Positions 1 through 5,822 of a stretch of DNA of 12,002 bases are shown here, in pieces. Origin of the DNA: CAUZSH01 sp963582935 (GTDB taxonomy: Bacteria; Pseudomonadota; Gammaproteobacteria; Francisellales; Francisellaceae); contig CAUZSH010000065.1 of assembly GCA_963582935.1 (NCBI GenBank), forward strand, positions 1 to 12,002. Reading direction: 5' to 3'. The translations under genes and the position numbers were made by a program. Positions within the stretch are counted from its first letter, which is position 1. Every line of letters begins with the position of its first letter. The notes under the pieces were generated by a model. That model did not search any database. It saw only the letters and a program-made list of their open reading frames with translations, and was not told where the DNA came from.

Positions 1-394
1 GCAAAGCACCCGTTTTTTCAAAGGCACCTTTCGCTTTAGCGCCTAAGCTCTCTAAGAATGACAAGGTTTCATAAAATCCTCGGGTATGAAATAAATCTGA
101 AGTGTTTGTATCTGCGGTGAAATATGGTTTTAACATACCGGCAAGATTACCCGAAGCACCCTCAGCTAAAGTATCATTTTTATCATATATATGAATATCA
201 AAGCCATGTTTTGCAAGCTCATAAGCCACGGCACAGCCCGCCATCCCTGCCCCAATAATCGCGATTTTCTGCGTTTGTTTTTGTAATGGCGCAGGTTTTA
301 TAAAATAAGGTTTGATTTTTGAAGGTTGGGCATTTAGTTTCAGTTCACAGGAATCATCTTGATTAAAATATTCTTCGGGCAAGACCAACGACAT
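1..394 (-). CDS. MnmC-like FAD-dependent oxidoreductase, N-terminal part (gene runs off the left edge)
   Basis: The first 131 residues are visible. After a leader of about 42 residues there is a dinucleotide-binding fold: GAGMAG at about residues 48-53, ending with an Asp near residue 71. GASGN at 79-83 and a Gly-Met-Leu-Lys-Pro stretch follow. This combination matches the FAD domain of MnmC, which oxidatively removes the carboxymethyl group from cmnm5(s2)U34 in tRNA. In E. coli that domain is fused behind a methyltransferase domain of about 250 residues; here the ATG abuts the stop of a thioesterase gene, so no methyltransferase precedes it. The leader contains Lys-Pro-Tyr-Phe and Pro-Ala-Pro, resembling the MnmC interdomain linker (my comparison, from memory). 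The start is well supported: AAGGAT lies 6 nt upstream and the preceding codon is TAA. It is the last visible gene of the ratA operon. Another DAO-family oxidase is the main alternative; only the N-terminal third is seen. Confidence 0.68.
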   Translation of the reverse strand, partial: MSLVLPEEYFNQDDSCELKLNAQPSKIKPYFIKPAPLQKQTQKIAIIGAGMAGCAVAYELAKHGFDIHIYDKNDTLAEGASGNLAGMLKPYFTADTNTSDLFHTRGFYETLSFLESLGAKAKGAFEKTGAL

Positions 395-817
395 TTATCT
401 ATCCTTAACAGCCATGGTAAGGCGGTTAATAGAGACCATTTTCCCCTGCTCATTATGAATCTCAATCGACCAGACATGCGTTGTGCGACCTAAATGAATA
501 GGTCTTGCTGTTGCAATTACCTTACCCTCTGAGACAGGTCTTAAATGGTTGGTATTAATATCTAACCCCACACAGAACTGCTTTGTAATATCTATTGCAA
601 AATTCGCTGCAGTGCTACCCACTGTTTCAGCAATCAAACAAGAGATTCCGCCATTCATAATGCCTAAAGGCTGCTTAACTCTTTGCGTAATGGGCATTTC
701 TGCTTTGACAAAATCATCTCCAACTTCCGTAAAAACAATACCAACAAAATCAGATGCCGTGCCAGCATTACGTTGATTAAGAAATTCAGGGGTGGCTTTT
801 GTTTTCCATATACTCAT
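395..817 (-). CDS. Hotdog-fold acyl-CoA thioesterase, YdiI/MenI-like (PaaI superfamily)
   Basis: This 140-residue protein is close along its whole length to E. coli YdiI (136 aa), which hydrolyses 1,4-dihydroxy-2-naphthoyl-CoA in menaquinone synthesis and is promiscuous on other acyl-CoAs. Shared stretches include the IWK start, GDD near 33-35, KQP at 48-50, AETVGS at 63-68 with the catalytic Glu64 (YdiI Glu63), and NH-L-R at about 90-93. One active-site position differs: where YdiI has HGG this protein has NGG, with Asn55 in place of His54. No men genes are nearby, so the physiological substrate cannot be stated. The ATG at 817 has an AGGA-type ribosome-binding site upstream. It lies 23 nt after rnfH, and its TAA is directly followed by the next gene's ATG. 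The hotdog thioesterase call is secure; the YdiI role is likely but not shown. Confidence 0.85.
   Translation of the reverse strand: MSIWKTKATPEFLNQRNAGTASDFVGIVFTEVGDDFVKAEMPITQRVKQPLGIMNGGISCLIAETVGSTAANFAIDITKQFCVGLDINTNHLRPVSEGKVIATARPIHLGRTTHVWSIEIHNEQGKMVSINRLTMAVKDR
401..406 (-). promoter_or_regulatory. Ribosome-binding site of the mnmC-like gene
   Basis: Read on the minus strand this is AAGGAT, 6 nt before the ATG at 394. It lies inside the last codons of the thioesterase gene. This supports translation from the ATG directly after that gene's TAA stop. Confidence 0.7.
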
Positions 818-840
818 TATTTTTTCCTATTTCGTGATGA

Positions 841-1140
841 TTAAGCGCCAAATGATCTTAAATTTTGTTCTTTTCTTTTTTTCTCAGCGCGCAACCTTCT
901 CGCATCTGCGGGCAATATCGTTAAAGGTCGGTATATCTCAACCCTTTCCCCATCACTTAATTCGTAATCTAAATGGATATTGTCCGAGAAAACACCCATT
1001 TGAATTTCATCAAGGTCAAGATGGTATTTTTCAAGCAACCCTGATCGCTCTACTGCTTCTCTAGCGGTAAAAACACCACTACCTTCAATTGTAATCAAAT
1101 TCTGCTCAATCGGCGTTGCGTAAATAACTTCAATCTTCAT
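841..1140 (-). CDS. rnfH: RnfH family ubiquitin-like beta-grasp protein
   Basis: At 99 residues this is the normal length for RnfH (E. coli 96 aa), a small beta-grasp protein of unproven biochemical role. Recognisable features are the V-Y-A segment near the start (residues 5-8), the GVFS region near 49-52, and the family signature VEIYRPL at about 67-73 followed by Pro-x-x-Ala-Arg-Arg-Leu-Arg-Ala. The C-terminus is rich in Lys, Arg and Glu. It follows ratA, as in E. coli. The ATG at 1140 directly follows the ratA TAA, so the two reading frames abut in frame and expression is probably coupled. The upstream ribosome-binding site is weak (a GAGAA-like stretch inside ratA). In E. coli bamE is the next neighbour; here a thioesterase gene takes that place. 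The name rnfH is historical and no rnf genes are in this window. Confidence 0.9.
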   Translation of the reverse strand: MKIEVIYATPIEQNLITIEGSGVFTAREAVERSGLLEKYHLDLDEIQMGVFSDNIHLDYELSDGERVEIYRPLTILPADARRLRAEKKRKEQNLRSFGA

Positions 1141-1581
1141 TTACTTATTCTCAGCATAAAGTTCTTTGGTTCTTTTACAAAATGCTTCTAACATACTATT
1201 CGCAATTTGATTAAAGACCATCCCTAAAGCCATGGCTAAGATCTTACTGGAAAATTCAAATTCCATTTTTAACGTAATTTTACAGGCATCTTCATTCAGC
1301 TGGGTAAATGTCCAAAGGCCAGACATGCGTTTAAATGGGCCTTTCAACAGACGTAATTTTACCTGTTTATTGACAATCATCTCATTATGAGTCGTAAAGG
1401 CAATATTCAACTTTCCCTTTGCAATATGCAAGGTTGCTTCTGCCACTTCTGGCTCATCCACATGAACATCCACCGAACTACACCATGGTAAAAATTCTGA
1501 ATAGCTTTTTATATCTGTAACAACGCCATAAACTTCTGCACATGAATGGGGCAAAATGGCCGTTTTATTAATTGTTGTCAT
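1141..1581 (-). CDS. ratA: RatA/Coq10-type START-domain protein
   Basis: This 146-residue protein fills a single START/Bet v1-like fold of the Coq10/RatA family. The N-terminal beta strand with PHS, then the VYGVVTDI and YSEFLPWC segments (about residues 17-34), are diagnostic. The final helix (about 115-140) carries many hydrophobic residues, as expected for the lid of the lipid-binding pocket. E. coli RatA was described as associating with the large ribosomal subunit and blocking 70S formation, whereas mitochondrial Coq10 homologues bind ubiquinone; both roles rest on the literature, not this sequence. The location, divergent from smpB and upstream of rnfH, is the conserved gammaproteobacterial arrangement. 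The ATG at 1581 is preceded by a weak GAGA ribosome-binding site. Despite the toxin annotation often given to this family, there is no separate antitoxin gene and nothing here proves toxin-antitoxin behaviour. Confidence 0.9.
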   Translation of the reverse strand: MTTINKTAILPHSCAEVYGVVTDIKSYSEFLPWCSSVDVHVDEPEVAEATLHIAKGKLNIAFTTHNEMIVNKQVKLRLLKGPFKRMSGLWTFTQLNEDACKITLKMEFEFSSKILAMALGMVFNQIANSMLEAFCKRTKELYAENK

Positions 1582-1599
1582 TATTGATTCTCATATAAT
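1572..1599 (+). promoter_or_regulatory. Candidate sigma70 promoter for smpB
   Basis: A perfect consensus -10, TATAAT, lies at 1594-1599. A poor -35 (TTGTTG, 1572-1577) stands 16 nt upstream, inside the first codons of ratA. The predicted start near 1606 gives a leader of about 50 nt. An alternative extended -10, TGTTAAAAT at 1609-1617, would start transcription about 18 nt later. Confidence 0.5.
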
Positions 1600-1624
1600 C
1601 GTATTTCATGTTAAAATCATGCTT

Positions 1625-1653
1625 ATTGTACTGCTATTCGAATCGAATTTAAA
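1625..1653 (-). promoter_or_regulatory. Candidate sigma70 promoter for the ratA operon
   Basis: On the minus strand there is a -35-like TTTAAA (1648-1653), a 17-nt spacer, and a -10-like TACAAT (1625-1630). The predicted start near 1618 gives a leader of about 37 nt before the ratA ATG. It lies in the only sizeable gap upstream of the operon. The call rests on motif and spacing alone. Confidence 0.45.
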
Positions 1654-1655
1654 CC

Positions 1656-2132
1656 ATGAAAAAGAACAAGGGAAAAGCAAAGAGTGACCTTATTGCTCAA
1701 AACAAGAAAGCTTTTCATGAGTATATTATTGAAGATAAGCTTGAGGCTGGCATTGTTTTAAAAGGCTGGGAGGTCAAAAGTATTCGAGAAGGAAAGGTCC
1801 AACTTGTTGATAGTCATGTACATTTTAGAAATGGTGAGGCGTGGCTATCCAACACGTTAATCACACCCTTGTTATCTGCATCTACCCATGTTGTCCCTCA
1901 ACCAAGCGCTGCTAGAAAGCTTTTATTGCACCGGTATCAAATTAGCAAATTAATTGGAAAAGTAGAGCAAAAAGGCTACACCGTTATTCCGATCCAAATG
2001 TATTGGAAAAATGGCAATGTAAAAGTTGAAATCGCAGTGGCAAAAGGGAAGCACTTACATGATAAACGTGCTTCTGAAAAAGACAAAGACTGGAAACGTG
2101 AACAAGGTCGAATTTTTAAACGTAATGTTTAG
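1656..2132 (+). CDS. smpB: SsrA-binding protein SmpB (trans-translation)
   Basis: SmpB binds tmRNA and brings it to ribosomes stalled on mRNAs without a stop codon. The 158-residue length fits the family (E. coli 160 aa). The N-terminal NKKAFHEY-IIED segment (about 16-27), AGIVLKGWEVKSIREGKV (about 31-48) and DSHV (about 52-55) form the conserved OB-fold core. The C-terminal tail has HDKR-A-EKDKD (about 135-145), the basic stretch that mimics the missing mRNA and codon in the decoding centre. It is the only plus-strand gene here and is divergent from ratA, as in E. coli. The start is the only sensible one by length, but no Shine-Dalgarno sequence precedes it (GAATTTAAACC just before the ATG). 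Its TAG ends at 2132 and the stop of the convergent sixA-like gene begins at 2133, leaving no room for a separate terminator. The tmRNA gene ssrA is not seen in this window. Confidence 0.97.
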   Translation: MKKNKGKAKSDLIAQNKKAFHEYIIEDKLEAGIVLKGWEVKSIREGKVQLVDSHVHFRNGEAWLSNTLITPLLSASTHVVPQPSAARKLLLHRYQISKLIGKVEQKGYTVIPIQMYWKNGNVKVEIAVAKGKHLHDKRASEKDKDWKREQGRIFKRNV

Positions 2133-2636
2133 TTACCATTTTTCAAAGAATGATGGGTGATGCAACCACCTCAATACACCCATACCATAATGAATATCTG
2201 ACCAACGAGACACATTGAAAACAATCTTTGCCATAGTTGCTGTTGAAAATTGAACTTCACCACCACCGATGAGTTGGCTCGTCAGTGTTGAACATTTAGG
2301 CTCATGCCCGACCAACATAATACGATGAATGTCATCCGCACGATTGCAAACTTGTGAGGTGAAAATATGATGAGTACTCTCATCATATAAACAACCCTGC
2401 GTCTCAACAACAGAATCCCAGCTGCCTAATTCCATCGAATTTTCAAGCGTTTGCTGCGCCCTCAAAGCAGATGAGCAAATAATCAACTCAGGAATTTGAT
2501 CTCCCATTGCCAGCAACTTTCCCATTACCTTAGCCGAGGCAATGCCTTTAGCATTAATGGGGCGATCATGATCAACCGCAACCCCCGCATCCCAATCAGA
2601 CTTTGCATGCCGGTAAATAATCAGTTCTTTTTTCAT
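2133..2636 (-). CDS. SixA-like histidine phosphatase
   Basis: This is a small one-domain member of the histidine phosphatase (phosphoglycerate mutase-like) superfamily, 167 residues from the start chosen here. The phosphate pocket is complete: Arg9-His10 in YRHAKSDW (His10 is the expected phospho-acceptor), Arg59 in SSALRAQQT, an acidic residue in the LYDES region (about 83-87), and His111 in VGHEPK. E. coli SixA removes phosphate from the phosphohistidine of ArcB and of PTSNtr components. The orthology here is loose, so the substrate is unknown. An upstream TTG at 2654 would add six residues, but the ATG at 2636 has a strong AAAGGAG with a 7-nt spacer and gives the usual start just before the first beta strand. 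The ATG overlaps the TGA of the ydiJ-like gene (TGATG), so the two should be co-translated. Confidence 0.85.
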   Translation of the reverse strand: MKKELIIYRHAKSDWDAGVAVDHDRPINAKGIASAKVMGKLLAMGDQIPELIICSSALRAQQTLENSMELGSWDSVVETQGCLYDESTHHIFTSQVCNRADDIHRIMLVGHEPKCSTLTSQLIGGGEVQFSTATMAKIVFNVSRWSDIHYGMGVLRWLHHPSFFEKW

Positions 2637-5600
2637 CAAATCACTCCTTTGCATAATGCACTTATGGGATGTTGGGCTTTTTGACCTTCAAGTCGCTTAA
2701 TTTGGCTGCGACAAGAGAAGCCCGTCACCAGCAGCTCTGAATCAATTTTTTCTTTTGAAACCTTATCCTTCCAACTCAGCGCATAAATATCCATCGAGTC
2801 CTGATAATTTTCTTTTTCATGCCCAAAAGTTCCCGCCATTCCACAGCATCCTACATTGACTACCTTTAATTGATGCCCAAAAGCTTTAAATATTTTCTGC
2901 CACGATAATATAGCATGTCCTGCCAATGCCCTTTCAGTGCAGTGCGCATACAGTGAAAAGCTTTTGCCCGTCTGGATTTCCGAAACTTCAATATATTCTA
3001 ACTGAGTGCTTAGCCACTCTTGCACCAGCGCAACTTTAAATTGTACCTGCTTACCAAGTGCCTCCACATATTCATCGCGGTAACATAAAACAAGGCTTGG
3101 TTCGAGACCAATTAAGGGGATATCAAGCGCCGATATTTGATTATAAAAGTTCGTATTTTTCAATGCAATTTTATTGAATTTTTGCAAAAAACCTTTCGCA
3201 TGGTATGCCTTTCCATTCACTCTAAAAGACAAAACATAAACGGTATAACCTAGCTTAACCAATAAATCATAAGTCGCTAAAATAACCTCTGTCTCATAGA
3301 CACTGGTAAAAGCATCCTGAACCAAGCAAACTATTTTCTTTTTTTGCTCAGGGCTTAGATCTTTCATTGCATCAAGATTAAATACTGGAGCGCCTCTTAA
3401 TATTAATGCTTGATCCAATTTTATACTGCTTGGAACAGGTAGATCTTTAATTTTAAATAATCCTTCCACACAAACTTGCACCGATTTCAATCCCATTAGA
3501 GTTGAGCTCACACTTGGCGCTTTAGATTGCAAATAAGCACTTTCCTCACTGGTTGCAAAAATGTAGTCTCTCAGTGAGCGTGCATATCGAGTATGATAGT
3601 GTGCCAGAAATTTTGGCTTCATTTTAGGAATATCAACTTTAATCGGACAAGCCGTTGCACAAGCCTTGCATCCCAAGCATTTTGCAAGAGATTGATATAC
3701 TTCATGGGAAAAATCTTTTTCTGGTGATTTCCATAACTGAGATATTTTTGCCGTGATACCCATTATCCAATTTGTTTTCAGATCATTTTGAATGTCATAC
3801 CCTTCCGCAGAGAGCTGCCTTAACCACTCACGTAATAAACTACTCCTCCCCTTAGGTGAATGCACCCAGTCACGAGATACTTTTGCTGAAGGGCACATCG
3901 TTGAGTCCAAATTATAGTTCAGGCACGCAGCATTCCCATTACAATTAAAAGCGCCTGCATACTCATGACGTATCTCGGGATTTACTTGCATGTCTTGATA
4001 TCCCTTAAAAGGACCATCTACTTTCACCACAGAATCGGAAGAGCCATCTGGCACCACAATTTTTCCTGGATTTAATTGATTGTGTGGGTCAAAAATGCCT
4101 TTGACTTCTCTTAAGGTTTGATATAACTGGTCTCCAAAATAGTCTATAATATACTCACTTCTAAATCCTTTTCCATGCTCTGACCAATAAACGCCATGGT
4201 ATTTTTTCACCAACGCATTGACTTTTTTGGTTAAGGTGACGACTAATTGCCGGTCCTCCTCTGTATTAATATCTAAAGCAGGACGCATATGCAAACACCC
4301 CACATCCACATGTCCGAACATGCCATATTTTAGACCATAACCATCTAATAAATGGCGTAATTCTACAATATAATCCGCCAAACATTCTGGCGGCACAGCC
4401 GTGTCTTCCATAAAAGGGATTGGCTTTCTTGTACCTTTCATTGCCCCCAGCAAACCCACACCTTTTTTTCTCAAATCCCAGAGTGCTGAAATATCTTTGT
4501 CTTTTAGAGCGCAATAGAATCCAAGTATTTTATGCTCTTTTTCTGCTTTTTGGAGGAAATCTGTAACTTTAAGATAATCAAAATCTTGTAAGGTTTCTGC
4601 GGTAAATTCCAATAAATTAATGCCCTCCGGGAAAGCACCCTCTTTTGCCTTGAGCATGTGCGATACCTTACTATAAATCTCGTCATGCTCCGCCAATTTT
4701 AAAATATTATCATCAATGGTTTCTAAGGCGGCTGGATCAAATTTTAAAAGCGTTCGACCATCCCGAAGGGCTGCATCAAAGCTGGCATATTGGATCGCAA
4801 AAAGCATCTTTTTTTTGGGCAAAGGCGTTAATTTTAAGGTCAATTCTGTCACATAAACAAGCGTGCCTTCGGAGCCCGCAATAAGATAATTTAAGTTAAA
4901 GGTTTTATTTTTTTGATCGATCACTTTCGCCAAATTGTAACCTGTCATAAATCGAGTAAGCTTTGGAAATTGCGCTTCAATCTCCTCGGTTTGGCCTAAA
5001 ATTTTAGTTTTTATCTTATGATAAATCTCCGCAATATTTTCAGAACCCTCACCTGCTCCAGCCTCTTTAAGTTTCCCGTCATTTGAAATCAACGCATCAA
5101 GCTCTGTAAAAGAAATTTCTTTGGTCTCCAACACGTCACCATTTACCAACAGGCACTTCAACTTGATAATATGCTCACTTGTACGCCCATAAATTCGAGA
5201 GCCTTTACCACAGGCATCTGTATTTGCCATACCACCAATGGTCGCCCGATTACTTGGAGATAAGTTTGGGGCAAAAAAAACGCCTTCTTTTTCCACAACC
5301 TCATTCAACTGATCCAACACCACACCGGGCTCAACGGTGACTTCGCCCTTGGCTATATCAATCTGCTTAATCTTATTCATAAAACGCGAACAATCAATCA
5401 TAATGCCATCCGTTAATGACTGGCCATTTGTGCCTGTGCCACCACCACGCGGACTAAAAGTAACCGTTCTAAACTCAGGCTTTGCAGCGAGTAAAAAAAC
5501 TTTTTGAATATCCTTTTCAGAACGGGGAAAAAGCACAACTTTAGGGACTACTTGATAAATACTATTATCTGTCGCCGTCGCCAATCTAGAACTATAATCT

Positions 5601-5698
5601 GTTTGAATATCACCTAAAAACTGATCTTTTTTAAGCGCATCAAGATATTTTTCATATAACACTGGGAGATCAGGGTGGGCAATTAACTTTGGAATCAT
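2636..5698 (-). CDS. ydiJ: YdiJ-type FAD-linked oxidase / Fe-S 2-hydroxyacid dehydrogenase
   Basis: At 1020 residues this matches E. coli YdiJ (1018 aa) almost end to end. The N-terminal half is a vanillyl-alcohol-oxidase/GlcD-type FAD domain: PRGGGTGTNGQ at 83-93 and SEGTLVYVTE at about 276-285, followed by the C-terminal oxidase cap with FGHVDVG at 461-467 and HGKGF at 508-512. A Cys cluster at 586, 592 and 602 comes next. Then a ferredoxin-type motif C-x2-C-x2-C-x3-C-P (Cys674, 677, 680, 684) should hold a [4Fe-4S] cluster. The C-terminal part is a CCG-type domain with Cys951-Cys952. YdiJ-family enzymes oxidise D-2-hydroxyacids such as D-2-hydroxyglutarate or D-lactate and pass electrons towards the respiratory chain; which one applies here cannot be read from sequence. 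No transmembrane segment is evident. The ATG has no clear Shine-Dalgarno (AATCTGATAAAAAAACA). It is coupled downstream to a histidine phosphatase gene. Confidence 0.92.
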   Translation of the reverse strand: MIPKLIAHPDLPVLYEKYLDALKKDQFLGDIQTDYSSRLATATDNSIYQVVPKVVLFPRSEKDIQKVFLLAAKPEFRTVTFSPRGGGTGTNGQSLTDGIMIDCSRFMNKIKQIDIAKGEVTVEPGVVLDQLNEVVEKEGVFFAPNLSPSNRATIGGMANTDACGKGSRIYGRTSEHIIKLKCLLVNGDVLETKEISFTELDALISNDGKLKEAGAGEGSENIAEIYHKIKTKILGQTEEIEAQFPKLTRFMTGYNLAKVIDQKNKTFNLNYLIAGSEGTLVYVTELTLKLTPLPKKKMLFAIQYASFDAALRDGRTLLKFDPAALETIDDNILKLAEHDEIYSKVSHMLKAKEGAFPEGINLLEFTAETLQDFDYLKVTDFLQKAEKEHKILGFYCALKDKDISALWDLRKKGVGLLGAMKGTRKPIPFMEDTAVPPECLADYIVELRHLLDGYGLKYGMFGHVDVGCLHMRPALDINTEEDRQLVVTLTKKVNALVKKYHGVYWSEHGKGFRSEYIIDYFGDQLYQTLREVKGIFDPHNQLNPGKIVVPDGSSDSVVKVDGPFKGYQDMQVNPEIRHEYAGAFNCNGNAACLNYNLDSTMCPSAKVSRDWVHSPKGRSSLLREWLRQLSAEGYDIQNDLKTNWIMGITAKISQLWKSPEKDFSHEVYQSLAKCLGCKACATACPIKVDIPKMKPKFLAHYHTRYARSLRDYIFATSEESAYLQSKAPSVSSTLMGLKSVQVCVEGLFKIKDLPVPSSIKLDQALILRGAPVFNLDAMKDLSPEQKKKIVCLVQDAFTSVYETEVILATYDLLVKLGYTVYVLSFRVNGKAYHAKGFLQKFNKIALKNTNFYNQISALDIPLIGLEPSLVLCYRDEYVEALGKQVQFKVALVQEWLSTQLEYIEVSEIQTGKSFSLYAHCTERALAGHAILSWQKIFKAFGHQLKVVNVGCCGMAGTFGHEKENYQDSMDIYALSWKDKVSKEKIDSELLVTGFSCRSQIKRLEGQKAQHPISALCKGVI
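2644..2650 (-). promoter_or_regulatory. Strong ribosome-binding site deciding the sixA-like start
   Basis: On the minus strand this reads AAAGGAG, 7 nt before the ATG at 2636, inside the last codons of the ydiJ-like gene. It favours that ATG over the TTG 18 nt upstream. Confidence 0.75.
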
Positions 5699-5822
5699 TG
5701 TTTTTTTATCAGATTACAAGGTATTTTAATCCATGATAATTGAGCCTGAGAAGATACACAAACCAATTCACTCTCACATGGAATAATCACAAACTTGATA
5801 ACTGCCAGCATAGACAGGACGG
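5699..5822 (-). other. 124-nt gap between lpxB and the ydiJ-like gene
   Basis: This is the longest non-coding stretch in the window. No GC-rich hairpin with a T-run follows lpxB, so I see no intrinsic terminator and readthrough is possible. No strong promoter is visible; a TAAAAT at about 5723-5728 (minus strand) lacks a good -35. There is an imperfect inverted repeat: 5772-5781 can pair with 5747-5751 and 5731-5735, the two right-hand segments being interrupted by 11 nt. Its role, if any, is unknown. In E. coli rnhB follows lpxB; no trace of rnhB is present here. Confidence 0.4.

Noticed and set aside
1141..1581. ratA together with rnfH as a type II toxin-antitoxin module
   Set aside because: The pairing is a conserved housekeeping arrangement, and RnfH is not established as an antitoxin. 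The toxin label for this family comes from overexpression in E. coli, and the START fold suggests a ubiquinone or lipid role equally well.
4266..4686. Two short open frames on the minus strand inside the ydiJ-like gene
   Set aside because: They lie out of frame within a continuous 1020-residue orthologue, have Arg/Cys/Lys-rich products with no family likeness, and no ribosome-binding support.
5699..5822. An intrinsic terminator after lpxB or a remnant of rnhB
   Set aside because: No GC-rich hairpin with a T-run is present on the minus strand, and no reading frame in the gap resembles RNase HII.
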